Positions 18,254-28,635 are shown, numbered from the stretch's first letter. The stretch: 64,000 bases of DNA from Prochlorococcus sp. AG-409-L21 (GCA_003215475.1 QCKH01000002.1:117958-181957); one strand, 5' to 3'. Numbers and translations: made by a program. Notes: generated from the sequence alone by a model not told the origin.

Positions 18254-19159
18254 TTGAAAGAAAAATCTAACCAAGAATGTTTTACAGAGAATACAAGTCT
18301 TACCGAAGAAGAGGCTTCTGACTTAGCTGCAGCGCTCAAAAGCAAGCTACTTCAAGGTGAAAGGCCATATGCAAATAAAGATCTGATCAAAAAAATTGTT
18401 GCTGGGCTTGGTGATAATAGAGGCCTCCTAAGGAGAACTTTTTCGGAAAGCCTTGGTTTAATAGGAGAAGAAGTTTTGCCAGAAGTCAGAAAAGTACTTT
18501 TAAAAAGCGAAAATGTTATAGCAAGAAGAGCAGCAGCCAAAACGCTCAGGCTTATTGGAGATCCATCTGCATTACCAGACTTATTAGAGGCACTATTAAC
18601 TGACAAAGACCCTGTTGTTCAAGGCTCATCTGTTGGAGCAATGGCCGTTTTTGGAGAAGAAGCAATTAAACATTTTATAAAGGTTCTAGAAAGGCCCGAT
18701 AGTTCAGAAATGCAATGCGGTTTAGCGAGTTGGGGCCTATCTTATATAGGAGGAAATGGGGCTAGGGAACTTAAGAAAGCCACAAAATCAACCATCGACA
18801 AAGTGCGTGCATCTTCTATTGCTGCTTTAGGTGAACAGATTCAATCATTATGTGATAAAGAGGCAAAGAATATTGTTCATCAAGCCTTAAATGATAAGTC
18901 AATAGAAGTACAAATTGAAGCTATTAAGTTAATAGGCTTACTTGATGATCAAGAATGGGATGGATTGATATTAGTAGACAAGTTGACTCATCAGAATCCA
19001 GAAATCAGAAAGCAATCCGCTTTATCTCTCATGAAATTAAATTCCATTGATCAAATAGAAAGCCTAAAGAGTGCATTTTTTAAAGAAAAAAATATACAGG
19101 TGAGAGATGTGTTAAGTTTAAGTATAAAAAAATTAAAAAATATAGAAATAAAGAACTGA
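18254..19159 (+). CDS. HEAT-repeat bilin lyase, MpeU/CpeF-like
   Basis: This 301-residue protein has five to six HEAT/PBS-lyase repeats, for example ENVIARRAAAKTLRLIGDPSALPDLLEALL and DKDPVVQGSSVGAMAVFGEEAI. The GEEVLPEVRKVLL and LASWGLSYIGG segments resemble the E/F-clan lyases MpeU, MpeV and CpeF of marine Synechococcus. Such enzymes act on alpha sites or the doubly linked beta-50/61 site. The only in-frame start near the domain is TTG at 18254. The subfamily assignment is tentative. Confidence 0.75.
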   Translation: MKEKSNQECFTENTSLTEEEASDLAAALKSKLLQGERPYANKDLIKKIVAGLGDNRGLLRRTFSESLGLIGEEVLPEVRKVLLKSENVIARRAAAKTLRLIGDPSALPDLLEALLTDKDPVVQGSSVGAMAVFGEEAIKHFIKVLERPDSSEMQCGLASWGLSYIGGNGARELKKATKSTIDKVRASSIAALGEQIQSLCDKEAKNIVHQALNDKSIEVQIEAIKLIGLLDDQEWDGLILVDKLTHQNPEIRKQSALSLMKLNSIDQIESLKSAFFKEKNIQVRDVLSLSIKKLKNIEIKN

Positions 19160-19166
19160 CTAGAGT

Positions 19167-19769
19167 CTAATTAACTTTTATTTTCAACGCTTCAGCTGCA
19201 CTATCTCTAATAAGAGAATCTAAAGAGGAATCAATAGATATATTTTTCAAGAATTCCTGAGTTGAGGAGTCAGAGATTTCAATAATTGCAGTAATAGCTG
19301 CTTTAGCTCTAAGGACATTTTCGTCTCTACATAAGTTTTTCAAACAAGGTAGAGAGTCCTTACCGATTTGTCTTAAGAAAGAAATAATAGTAAGGGTTAT
19401 CTCAGTAGAGTCATCTTTAATAGCAGAGTTAATTAGTTTATTTATCTCCTCTCGGAAATCCATCAAATTATGATTTGATGCAACAATAACTAGAATTTTC
19501 AAACAACTAACCCTGATAATATAATTTGTATTTGAAAAATAGATATTGATCAACTCAGTGGTAATGTCTTTACCAAATAAAGAAAGTGCTTTTACAGATT
19601 TCCTTCTCAGATCAACATTTGTGCTATTTAAGTTTTGAATTAATCTAGCCTTAGATTCTTTTGGCCAGTATCTGTACATTTGAATAGCTGCTTGTTTATT
19701 AATATTTGGATTGGGATGATCTAAATCATTAAACAAGCTTTCGAGGCTAGGGTAATTATCTTTGATCAT
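19167..19769 (-). CDS. cpeZ: Bilin lyase subunit CpeZ (HEAT-repeat)
   Basis: CpeZ works with CpeY and may chaperone phycoerythrin subunits. The 200-residue product begins with LFNDLDHPNPNINKQAAIQMYRYWP and has repeats such as STNVDLRRKSVKALSLFGKDI, matching the ~205-residue CpeZ architecture in length and motif order. It lies 51 bases downstream of cpeA on the same strand, so it probably shares the cpeBA transcript. It is convergent with the upstream lyase with a 7-base gap. Confidence 0.85.
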   Translation of the reverse strand: MIKDNYPSLESLFNDLDHPNPNINKQAAIQMYRYWPKESKARLIQNLNSTNVDLRRKSVKALSLFGKDITTELINIYFSNTNYIIRVSCLKILVIVASNHNLMDFREEINKLINSAIKDDSTEITLTIISFLRQIGKDSLPCLKNLCRDENVLRAKAAITAIIEISDSSTQEFLKNISIDSSLDSLIRDSAAEALKIKVN

Positions 19770-19820
19770 TATTTATAGTTTTACGTCCTTTCCTAATTAG
19801 CAAATCAATCCAACCAAGTC

Positions 19821-20288
19821 TCATGCTAATGCATTTATTAAATAATCAAGTAGATTCTTAAACTCAGCTGCAGCCTGCTGTCCCATATCTGAAGGGATAT
19901 CTAAATTATCACGAATAAAAGTAAACGCTTCAACATAAGCAATTGTAGGAAGTAATTGCGCACGAATAACTTCTCTCATTCCTGCGATACCCCACTCATC
20001 TAATGGTCCTGTACCCCCTGTAACCAAGCAATAGTTTATCAACCTCAAATAATGATTGATATCTCTAGCACATTTATCTTTATTTGCTTGTTCATAAGAA
20101 TGTAAACCATATACATAATCTAATGCTTTTGAAGTGAATCTATCGATATTAGTAGCAAGCTTTTCAGCAGCTTCTAATCTTGCATTAGCCCTATCGAAGG
20201 AACCTTTAACTGACTCAATATCACTAATACTAGGAAATCTTCCTGCGGCATCCGCTGATGCAATAACTGTTGTGACTGCTGATTTCAT
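19821..20288 (-). CDS. cpeA: Phycoerythrin alpha subunit (reduced, Prochlorococcus type)
   Basis: The 155-residue globin-like phycobiliprotein begins MKSAVTTVIASADAAGRFPS, as CpeA does, and has the bilin motif KCARDINHYLRLI with C73 equivalent to the usual Cys82, then GGTGPLDEWGIAG. The only other cysteine is C87. The usual Cys139 site is replaced by RDNLDIPSDMG, and the loop before C73 is shortened, so it is about nine residues below the ~164 of typical CpeA. Only one standard chromophore site is left. It lies 45 bases downstream of cpeB. Confidence 0.95.
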   Translation of the reverse strand: MKSAVTTVIASADAAGRFPSISDIESVKGSFDRANARLEAAEKLATNIDRFTSKALDYVYGLHSYEQANKDKCARDINHYLRLINYCLVTGGTGPLDEWGIAGMREVIRAQLLPTIAYVEAFTFIRDNLDIPSDMGQQAAAEFKNLLDYLINALA

Positions 20289-20333
20289 GATTATGTTCTT
20301 AGTAAAAGATAAAGCAAGGTTTGAATCATAGGT

Positions 20334-21038
<705 letters not shown>

Positions 21039-21129
21039 TCATTCAGAGAATGTACAAAAGAAAATCAATTCTCAAACAGTTCTGGGATTTTTGAGGTAAC
21101 CTCTAAATTGATTTATTTAATATCTTATT

Positions 21130-21342
21130 TTGCAACCAACTCAAAAGGATCTAAATGACTCGATAGATGCCCTGAGAAGTTATAGGAATAGACTTCGTAC
21201 CGAGATTATAAGTATCTCGAAGAAACTAAGAATTTCTCAGAAAAACATTGAAGCTGCATTAACGAAGAATACAGAATTAATAAAAATAGAAAATACCCTT
21301 GATCAACTATCTTCTTATAAAAAAGCAAAACAACCTTCTTAA
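21130..21342 (+). CDS. Hypothetical coiled-coil protein, 70 aa
   Basis: This 70-residue, highly charged product has heptad-like spacing (LRSYRNRLRTEIISISKKLRISQKNIEAAL and ELIKIENTLDQL), suggesting a coiled coil. The start is TTG at 21130; no in-frame ATG lies near. It precedes the helicase gene by 78 bases and is divergent from cpeB. I recognise no family. Confidence 0.55.
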   Translation: MQPTQKDLNDSIDALRSYRNRLRTEIISISKKLRISQKNIEAALTKNTELIKIENTLDQLSSYKKAKQPS

Positions 21343-21420
21343 AATACCAACTTCAATGAATTTACAAGAGTTAATGTCTAATATTTTTTCTCTAATTATC
21401 ACCAAAGTAATTTTGATATT

Positions 21421-23850
21421 ATGACAAATAGTACTAAGGCATTCCTTCATGGACTTAATAAAGATCAATCAAAAGCAGTAGATCATCATGAGGGCCCATT
21501 ACTTGTTGTAGCTGGTGCAGGAAGTGGAAAGACTAGAGCATTAACACACAGAATTGCTCATTTAATAACAGAGTATAATGCAGATCCGACAGAAATTCTT
21601 GCAGTAACTTTTACCAACAAAGCAGCTCGGGAGATGAAAGATCGATTAGAAATTCTATTAACCAAAAAGTTAGCAGAGCATGAATTAGGCCAACCATTAT
21701 CAACACTAAATTTAGCTCAGCAGGGTGAACTTCGATCACGTATATACAGAGATATTACTAAAGATTTATGGATAGGGACATTCCATGCGATATTTGCAAG
21801 ATTACTTCGATTTGATATCGAAAAGTATGTTGACAAAGAAGGATTACAATGGACAAATCATTTTTCTATTTATGATGAATCAGATGCTCAAAGTTTGATT
21901 AAAGAGATAGTAACCAAAGACTTACAACTTGATCCAAAAAGATTCGAGCCCAAAAAGATAAGGTGGGCAATAAGCAATGCAAAGAATCAAGGTATTTTGC
22001 CCGATCAACTAGAAGCAAAAGCAGAAGGAAAAAGAGGAAAGTTAGTTGCAGAAACTTATAAGATTTATAGGAAAGCTTTAGCAGCAAATAATGCATTGGA
22101 TTTCGATGATCTACTCTTACTTCCAGTTCAACTTCTTAAGCAGAGTAAAGAGACCAGAGAATACTGGCATAACAGATTTAAACATTTACTTGTAGATGAG
22201 TATCAAGATACAAATTGGACTCAGTATGAATTAATAAAGCTTTTAGTAACAAATGGCCAGGAACCTTCTGAATACAATAAATGGCAAGGACGTTCAGTTT
22301 TTGTAGTTGGTGATGCTGACCAAAGCATATATAGCTTTAGAGCAGCAGATTTTAGAATATTAATGGGTTTTCAAAAAGATTTCTATAGTACAAAGAATAC
22401 TTCTTTAAAATCAAATGTAATTAAATTAGAAGAGAATTATCGTTCAACATCAAACATACTTGAAGCAGCAAATTCCCTAATATCAAATAATAAAGAAAGA
22501 ATCGAAAAAGTTCTAAAAGCAACCAGAAATCAGGGTGATTTAATTAAGCTTACACAATGTGATGATGAGATAGCAGAAGCAGAGGCTGTTGTACATAGTC
22601 TAAGAATTATTGATGCTGGAGATAGTAATTTTAAATGGGGAGATATTGCAATTCTATACAGAACAAATGCTCAATCAAGAGTAATAGAAGAGTCTCTAGT
22701 GAGATGGAATATACCTTATATAGTTGTTGGTGGTTTACGTTTCTACGATAGAAGAGAAATCAAAGATATATTAGCCTATTTAAAATTACTAATTAACCCA
22801 TCTGATAGCATCAGCCTTCTTCGAGTATTAAATGTTCCCAAAAGAGGTATAGGGAAAACAACTGTTCAGAAATTTACTGATGCTGCTAGTCAATTAGGTT
22901 TACCATTATGGGAGGTCATTACAGACCCAGAAGCTATTCGATCTTTAGGAGGTAGATCAGCAAAAGGTTTATTGGAATTTAGAGAAATAATTCAAAGCTT
23001 ACAGTCTGAGATACAGAGTTAAGAGCCATCAAAAATAATTCAATTAGCCATTGAAAAAAGTGGTTATTTGCAAGAACTTATTGCTACTGCAACTGATGAA
23101 GCAGAAGAGCGTCGAAGAAATCTTCAAGAACTTGTCAATGCTGCTATTCAATATCAAGAAGAAAACGAAGAAGCTGATTTAGAAGGCTTCTTAGCAACTG
23201 CAGCTCTTGCGAGTGATGCTGACAACAAAGATCGTACTCCGGACCGAGTCACACTAATGACTTTGCATAGCAGCAAAGGTCTTGAATTCCCCGTAGTGTG
23301 CTTGGTAGGGATGGAGCAAGGTCTTTTCCCAAGTTATCGCTCTCTTGATGACCCTGCATCTATGGAAGAAGAGCGAAGACTTTGCTATGTGGGACTAACA
23401 AGAGCTAAAGAAAAACTATGTCTTTTTCATGCAAATGAAAGAAGATTGTGGGGTGGAGTTAGGGAACCTGCGGTTTCATCAATATTCCTTTCTGAAATCC
23501 CTCAAGAACTTCTTGAAGGAGACATTCCACTAACTGGTGGAACAGTTTTAAGAAGGGATCGCAGTCTTGAGAGGCTTACTCGAATTGACAGGCCATCAAA
23601 TTATTCGAGAAATTCTGAAAGATCTGAAGATTTTGGAAGTAATGCAGTAAGAAGAATTCATTCAGGTCCTACTTCAGGAAAAGTATGGTCTATAGGAGAT
23701 TTAGTTATTCATTCCAACTTTGGCAAAGGAGAAATAACACACATATTTGGAAGTGGGGAAAAAATATCCATTGCCATAAAATTCATTGGTATGAGTCCAA
23801 AAATCCTTGACCCTCGTTTAGCGCCAATACAACCAATAGAAGATGTCTAG
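21421..23850 (+). pseudogene. UvrD/PcrA superfamily 1 DNA helicase interrupted by an in-frame TAA
   Basis: This reads as one ~810-codon helicase gene broken by TAA at 23020-23022. The first part (533 codons) has Walker A AGAGSGKT at 31-38, VTFTNKAAREMKDR, the DEYQDTN Walker B and the GIGKTT region. The second part continues in the same frame with EPSKIIQLAIEKSGYLQEL, motif V TLHSSKGLEFPVV, motif VI EERRLCYVGLTRAKEKL and a normal C-terminus. The stop falls in domain 2B, so neither piece alone should be a working helicase. Because codons on both sides are intact and one base change would restore it, a recent mutation, an assembly error or readthrough are all open. UvrD/PcrA acts in nucleotide excision repair and removal of stalled complexes. 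Confidence 0.85.
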
Positions 23851-23892
23851 TCCTTTAAAGTTAATACAAAAAAAATCAACTTTCTTAGATCG

Positions 23893-25167
23893 ATGAAATC
23901 GTCAGGCCATTTGGAGTTTGACAAAGAATTCCCAAATTTAAAGAAAGGAATAATAAAAGTAATTCTTGAAGTTGCCAACCAAGCATGTATTAAAAGGATT
24001 GCAATTGTAGGTGGGGTTTTAAGAGACAAGCTGATTCTCGATCTTCACAAACAACCTTTAAAAAACTTTCAAGACTTAGATCTTGTTATTGAAGGCTCAC
24101 CTGAAAAGTTTGCAAGGGTTTTAAGCGAAAAGCTTGGAACATGTCGAGTAAATATTAAGAAGATCAATGCTGCATACCAAACGGTTGAACTAACAATAGA
24201 TAATTTACTTATAGATATTGCAAGAGCAAGAACCGAGAAATATTCGAAGCCTGCAGAGAACCCAAGTATTTTCCCTTGTTCCATTGAAGAAGACTTATAT
24301 AGAAGAGATTTCACGATAAATTCTATTGCCTTAGATTTAAGAACTTTTGAGTTGCTAGATCCTTATAAAGGCTCAAATGCAATAAAAAATAGAATAATTA
24401 CCTTTATTCATTCTGGGAGTGCTGCGGAAGATCCAACCAGAATATTTCGAGCAGCACGTTATGCCTCAAGATTGGATTTTGAGATGACTCCAGAATCTAT
24501 TCGGCAGATCAAATCAACAATAACTTCATGGCCATGGGATTGGACGTTTTCACAAACCCCTGAATCTGCTCCTCCAGGACTCTCTACAAGACTTCGTATG
24601 GAAATAGAGCTTTTAATGAAGCAAGATAAATGGCAAACAGCAATACAAAACCTTCAAAATTGGCAAGCATTACTTTTGTTAGATAAAGATCTTCAAAATG
24701 ACAACAATTGGAAGCGAAGAATTCATTGGGCATTCCGCCTAGGGGTAAGCCCTTTTAGTGCTTTTATTTCAAAAGCATCAAGCCCAGCATTTCTAGCCTC
24801 AAGATTACAATTACCTTTAAATGAACAACATCTCTTAATTGAAGCTCAAAAAATAATTAAGCATTTTCAAATACTGGAATTTTCAGGCAAAACTAAAGAC
24901 TGGGGTCCATATGAATGGTGTAATGAAATTGAACCCAATAAATGGAATAAACAAGCAATTTTAATTGCAATCTGCTCGGGCATATCTCTTTGGCAACCAT
25001 TATTCCGATGGTGGGGGAAATGGAGCCGAATAAAGTCAAAAACAAATGCAAAAGATTTACTTGCTAATGGCTGGGAAGCAGGCCCAGCAATTGGAAGAGA
25101 GTTAAAAAGGCTTCGAGAAATAGAAATTAGGAATTATCAAAACAAAAAACAAACCTCTGACAACTAA
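23893..25167 (+). CDS. cca: tRNA nucleotidyltransferase / poly(A) polymerase family
   Basis: This family adds CCA to tRNA 3' ends; two of the three tRNAs in this window lack an encoded CCA. The 424-residue protein has the class II motifs: GGVLRDKLI (about 36-44), the DLDLVIEGSP metal site (about 62-71), and EEDLYRRDFTINSIALDL. A motif PTRIFRAARYASRL follows. The C-terminal half is divergent and Trp-rich, as in other picocyanobacteria. It overlaps the convergent SelD-fusion gene by 4 bases. Confidence 0.9.
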   Translation: MKSSGHLEFDKEFPNLKKGIIKVILEVANQACIKRIAIVGGVLRDKLILDLHKQPLKNFQDLDLVIEGSPEKFARVLSEKLGTCRVNIKKINAAYQTVELTIDNLLIDIARARTEKYSKPAENPSIFPCSIEEDLYRRDFTINSIALDLRTFELLDPYKGSNAIKNRIITFIHSGSAAEDPTRIFRAARYASRLDFEMTPESIRQIKSTITSWPWDWTFSQTPESAPPGLSTRLRMEIELLMKQDKWQTAIQNLQNWQALLLLDKDLQNDNNWKRRIHWAFRLGVSPFSAFISKASSPAFLASRLQLPLNEQHLLIEAQKIIKHFQILEFSGKTKDWGPYEWCNEIEPNKWNKQAILIAICSGISLWQPLFRWWGKWSRIKSKTNAKDLLANGWEAGPAIGRELKRLREIEIRNYQNKKQTSDN

Positions 25168-27350
25168 ATCAAGTCGACTGACCCAATACGTTGCCAAGCT
25201 GTATTATTTAAAAGCTCCTTAGCAAAATTTGGTTCACAAGAAATAACTAATGGTCCGCAAGTTTGTGGATCAACTAATAATTCTTTTATAGCTTTAAATT
25301 CTGCAGTTCCTAATTTGGTTGTTCCATGAATCAATTCTATAAGTGAAGAAGATTTTCCATTTGCATCTAATAAGGACCAAAAGCTTCTATTTGAAGGAGC
25401 AAGAGTACTTTCATAGCCGGCATGAAATAATGTTTTAGCACCAGGCAAACTTGGGATTTCATTAGCAAAAAGATTAATTTTAATAGCAGGTAACGATACC
25501 TTCAATCTATAGATATTGGTTTCTTCAACCATTTCCCCTAAATGTCCTAACAATCCAAAGCCAGTAATGTCAGTGCAAGCATGAATCACAGACGAATCAG
25601 AAGAATTGCGAACGCGGCATCTCAGAGACTCAAAGCAATTGTATTGACTTTTAGAAAGTTGCAAGACTGCATTGTCAACAATTGAGGAAGGGACTACTCC
25701 CTTCATGGAAGCAGCAAAAATAACACCGCTTCCAATTCCACGACTTATAAGAATTTCATCGCCAGGCAGAAGACCCGCTTTACCCCAAAGATGGCTTTTA
25801 TCTTCAGCAAATCCATTTACCGAAAGAGCAATTTCTATTCCTAAAGATATATTTCCAGGTATTTCAGCTCTTGATTCAAAAGTATGCCCACCAATAAGAT
25901 TTGCCTGTTGAGGCTCTAAAGCAGATTTAATCCCAGATAAACACTGAGTTAGCATTTCTTTCTGCAAATCTGAATGAATAGATGGAAGTGTAATTACAGC
26001 CTGTGCAGAAGAAACAGGAACCCCTCGAGCCCACAAATCAGAGCATGAATGCAAAGTACTGATACGAGCATTCAACCAAGGGTCATTTAGAAGAGCAGGA
26101 AAACCATCCACACTTTGAATCCATACCGCATTTGCAAAAGGAGATCCAACTATTGCAGCATCTTTTGAGTGGCCTTCAATTTCAAAAAGTTCGGCCGCTT
26201 TTAAAGCACTTCTTAAAGTTTGTGAAGAAACTTTTGCAGCACAGCCTCGACAATCCAAATTCTCTTTGTTTTTTCTCATATCAGAAGCTTTTGCAAAATC
26301 ATTTATAAATTTCCGATCAATAAACTCTTTTAATTTCCAAATAAAAGGATGAGGCCCAATCCTCAATGCACCCCAGAGAAGCCAAGCTGAAGGATACTTT
26401 GATTTATATAATCTTCCTCCAACTAACTTCAATGCAATTAATTGTGGGCGCCAAGAGAGAAGTCTCTTCCCACAAAAATATCTTTCAATGTTTCTTGCTA
26501 AAGGTAAAGCAGCTCTAACAGCCCAAACTCCAGCAGGAGGACGAAAATTTTTTTTAATAACTCCACAATCCCCAACAGCAAATATATTGTCTCTTCCATT
26601 AACTTGAAGCTTTGAATTGGTCATTATCCTTCCGACTTGATTAACCTCTAATCCACAATTTTTCAACCAGGTTGGTCCTTGATTACCTGTGCAAAGAAGA
26701 GCATGGCTCAAAACAATACTTTTAGGATCAATAAGTTCGATTCTGGAAGATGCTAATTCATTCTTAAAACTCCTTTTTATGGTCCCAGGGAAAGATTGCA
26801 ATCTCAAATTTCTATTTGGCCATCTTCTTCTTAGTGCAAATGCTATTTCTACTGCAGCAAGACCAGATCCAACTACAGTAAATGGATCAGATGGCTTAGA
26901 TATAGACTCAATATCAAGTTTTTTTATCCATTCGAAAGATTGACTAAAAGGTTTAACAGGAAAAATCAAGCTTTTATTTTGAATACTTTTAGAAATTTCC
27001 TCATCAAAAATAGTTTCAGATCCAACATCAAAACTTATTTGTGAAAAACTTAGGGGAGGGCGATTTTCTAAAAATAATCTATTCTCAGAAAGATCTAATG
27101 AGTGAATTTCTCCAACAATTAAAGAAACACCTGCTCTATCAGTGAGCATTCTCAAATCTATTAGAACTTCATTCAATTCATAGTCACCAGCTACCAGACC
27201 AGGAAACATTCCTGAGTAGATAGTTGTGCTATCTCTGTTAACCAAAGTGATTAAACAATTTGGTCTTAAATGGGGATGCATTGCCCATCGCTTCAAAAGC
27301 AGGGCATGAGTATGACCACCACCTGCAAGCACAAGATGATCAACCAACAT
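25164..27350 (-). CDS. selD: FAD-dependent oxidoreductase fused to selenide, water dikinase (SelD)
   Basis: The 728-residue protein joins two enzymes. The N-terminal ~360 residues are an NDH-2-like flavoprotein (VLAGGGHTHALLLKRW at the start, FTVVGSGLAAVEIAFALRRR, NIFAVGDCGVI). The C-terminal half is SelD, beginning at NLDCRGCAAKVSSQTL, with GGHTFESRAEIPG and DITGFGLLGHLGEM. SelD makes selenophosphate from selenide and ATP. The ATG at 27350 gives the expected start MLVDHLVLAGGG; a start 24 bases upstream also exists. Its 5' end overlaps mtnP head to head by 15 bases. Such fusions occur in other cyanobacteria. Confidence 0.9.
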   Translation of the reverse strand: MLVDHLVLAGGGHTHALLLKRWAMHPHLRPNCLITLVNRDSTTIYSGMFPGLVAGDYELNEVLIDLRMLTDRAGVSLIVGEIHSLDLSENRLFLENRPPLSFSQISFDVGSETIFDEEISKSIQNKSLIFPVKPFSQSFEWIKKLDIESISKPSDPFTVVGSGLAAVEIAFALRRRWPNRNLRLQSFPGTIKRSFKNELASSRIELIDPKSIVLSHALLCTGNQGPTWLKNCGLEVNQVGRIMTNSKLQVNGRDNIFAVGDCGVIKKNFRPPAGVWAVRAALPLARNIERYFCGKRLLSWRPQLIALKLVGGRLYKSKYPSAWLLWGALRIGPHPFIWKLKEFIDRKFINDFAKASDMRKNKENLDCRGCAAKVSSQTLRSALKAAELFEIEGHSKDAAIVGSPFANAVWIQSVDGFPALLNDPWLNARISTLHSCSDLWARGVPVSSAQAVITLPSIHSDLQKEMLTQCLSGIKSALEPQQANLIGGHTFESRAEIPGNISLGIEIALSVNGFAEDKSHLWGKAGLLPGDEILISRGIGSGVIFAASMKGVVPSSIVDNAVLQLSKSQYNCFESLRCRVRNSSDSSVIHACTDITGFGLLGHLGEMVEETNIYRLKVSLPAIKINLFANEIPSLPGAKTLFHAGYESTLAPSNRSFWSLLDANGKSSSLIELIHGTTKLGTAEFKAIKELLVDPQTCGPLVISCEPNFAKELLNNTAWQRIGSVDLI

Positions 27351-28283
27351 TTTCCTTCCAGAATTCTTGAGCAAGATAAAAAACCCTGCTTTTTAGAAAA
27401 TGCGCGTCTTGGAGTTTTAGGAGGGAGTGGGCTCTACTCAATAGATAACCTTAAAGAAACAAAAGAAATTCAAATAGAAACTCCCTATGGGAAGCCCTCT
27501 GACAATTTGCGCATTGGCAATCTAGGCGGAATGGAGGTTGTTTTTCTAGCACGCCATGGAAGACATCACACATATACTCCTACGGAAGTTCCTTATAGAG
27601 CAAATATATGGGCTTTACGCTCATTAAATGTTCGCTGGATTCTTTCCCCATCAGCAGTGGGGTCCTTACAAGAACAAGTTCGTCCCTTGGATATGGTGGT
27701 TCCTGATCAATTTATTGATAGAACTCATCAACGACCTCTTACATTCTTTGGTGATGGTGTAGTTGCTCATGTAACAATGGCAGATCCTTTTTGTCCAACA
27801 CTTTCAAGAATACTTTCAGAAGAAGGGGAGGCACTAATGCCTGAAGCACGTCAAATCCATAAAGGAGGTACATATTTAGCTATGGAAGGTCCTGCATTCT
27901 CTACTAGGGCTGAATCAAAACTTTATAGAAGTTGGGGTTGCAAAGTTATTGGAATGACTAATCATACTGAAGCACGATTAGCTAGAGAAGCTGAAATAGC
28001 ATACACATCATTAGCAATGGTTACAGATTACGACTGCTGGCATGAAGGATTTGGGAACGTAAGCGTAGATATGGTTATTGAAAATCTTGCTACCAATGCA
28101 AAACTTGCAACAAAATTAATAGAAGCTACTGCAAAAAGAGTGTCTAAAAGCAGGCCTGCAAGCGATGCTCATAGTGCATTAAAAAATAGCCTTATGACCC
28201 CTAAAGAAAAAGTATCTATTAAAACACGTCAAAAGATCAACCTGTTTACTGAACAATATTGGGGAAAATTCAATAATAGTTAA
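27336..28283 (+). CDS. mtnP: 5'-methylthioadenosine phosphorylase
   Basis: This enzyme cleaves methylthioadenosine to adenine and methylthioribose-1-phosphate. The 315-residue product has the purine-nucleoside-phosphorylase motifs: LGVLGGSGLYSID (phosphate loop), ARHGRHHTYTPTEVPYRAN, and EGPAFSTRAESKLYRSWG followed by GMTNHTEARLAREAE (substrate recognition). I chose the ATG at 27336 since it leaves a short leader before the conserved GVLGGSG. Its 5' end overlaps selD on the opposite strand by 15 bases. It ends one base before the convergent psbJ stop. Confidence 0.93.
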   Translation: MINQHFPSRILEQDKKPCFLENARLGVLGGSGLYSIDNLKETKEIQIETPYGKPSDNLRIGNLGGMEVVFLARHGRHHTYTPTEVPYRANIWALRSLNVRWILSPSAVGSLQEQVRPLDMVVPDQFIDRTHQRPLTFFGDGVVAHVTMADPFCPTLSRILSEEGEALMPEARQIHKGGTYLAMEGPAFSTRAESKLYRSWGCKVIGMTNHTEARLAREAEIAYTSLAMVTDYDCWHEGFGNVSVDMVIENLATNAKLATKLIEATAKRVSKSRPASDAHSALKNSLMTPKEKVSIKTRQKINLFTEQYWGKFNNS

Positions 28284-28284
28284 T

Positions 28285-28482
28285 TTAGGCTGAACCTACT
28301 CCTGTATAAGAACCATAGAAAAAGATCCCTAGTACAAAAATAACGGCTATTCCTCCTGCGGTGGCAACTAGCCACAAAGGCAATTGACCCTCTGTCCAAC
28401 GTCTTTCCCAAGAAACTGCTGGAAGGCCATTAGGGAGCCTATCTGGGATCCGACCATCAGGTCCCTTTAATTTGGTGCTCAT
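28285..28482 (-). CDS. psbJ: Photosystem II reaction centre protein J
   Basis: PsbJ is a single-span photosystem II subunit. The 65-residue product has one hydrophobic helix ([24 protein letters not shown]) and ends TGVGSA, as PsbJ proteins do. The N-terminal ~35 residues ([21 protein letters not shown]...) form the longer hydrophilic leader seen in picocyanobacteria. The ATG at 28482 is used; a TTG six bases upstream is less likely. It is last in the psbEFLJ unit, 14 bases after psbL. Confidence 0.96.
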   Translation of the reverse strand: MSTKLKGPDGRIPDRLPNGLPAVSWERRWTEGQLPLWLVATAGGIAVIFVLGIFFYGSYTGVGSA

Positions 28483-28496
28483 GATCAAAGAAGAAT

Positions 28497-28616
28497 TTAA
28501 TTAAAGAAGTAGCTTGAGAACAAAATCCCCAGAACAAAAACAAGCAAAAGCCCTAAATAAAGGCTTGTTCGGTTCAGCTCAACCGAAAGCTTGTTTGGAT
28601 TTGGATTAACTTGCAT
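28497..28616 (-). CDS. psbL: Photosystem II reaction centre protein L
   Basis: PsbL is a single-span subunit near the quinone sites of photosystem II. The ORF encodes 39 residues, [20 protein letters not shown] followed by the helix [19 protein letters not shown], a clear PsbL. The ATG is at 28616, 19 bases after psbF, in the psbEFLJ order conserved in cyanobacteria and chloroplasts. Confidence 0.97.
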   Translation of the reverse strand: MQVNPNPNKLSVELNRTSLYLGLLLVFVLGILFSSYFFN

Positions 28617-28635
28617 AGCGAAAATAAGTCGTAAA

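Noticed and set aside
23068..23850. Second helicase half as an independent gene
   Set aside because: It lacks Walker A, has no good start and lies in the same frame as the first half, so it is the tail of one interrupted gene.
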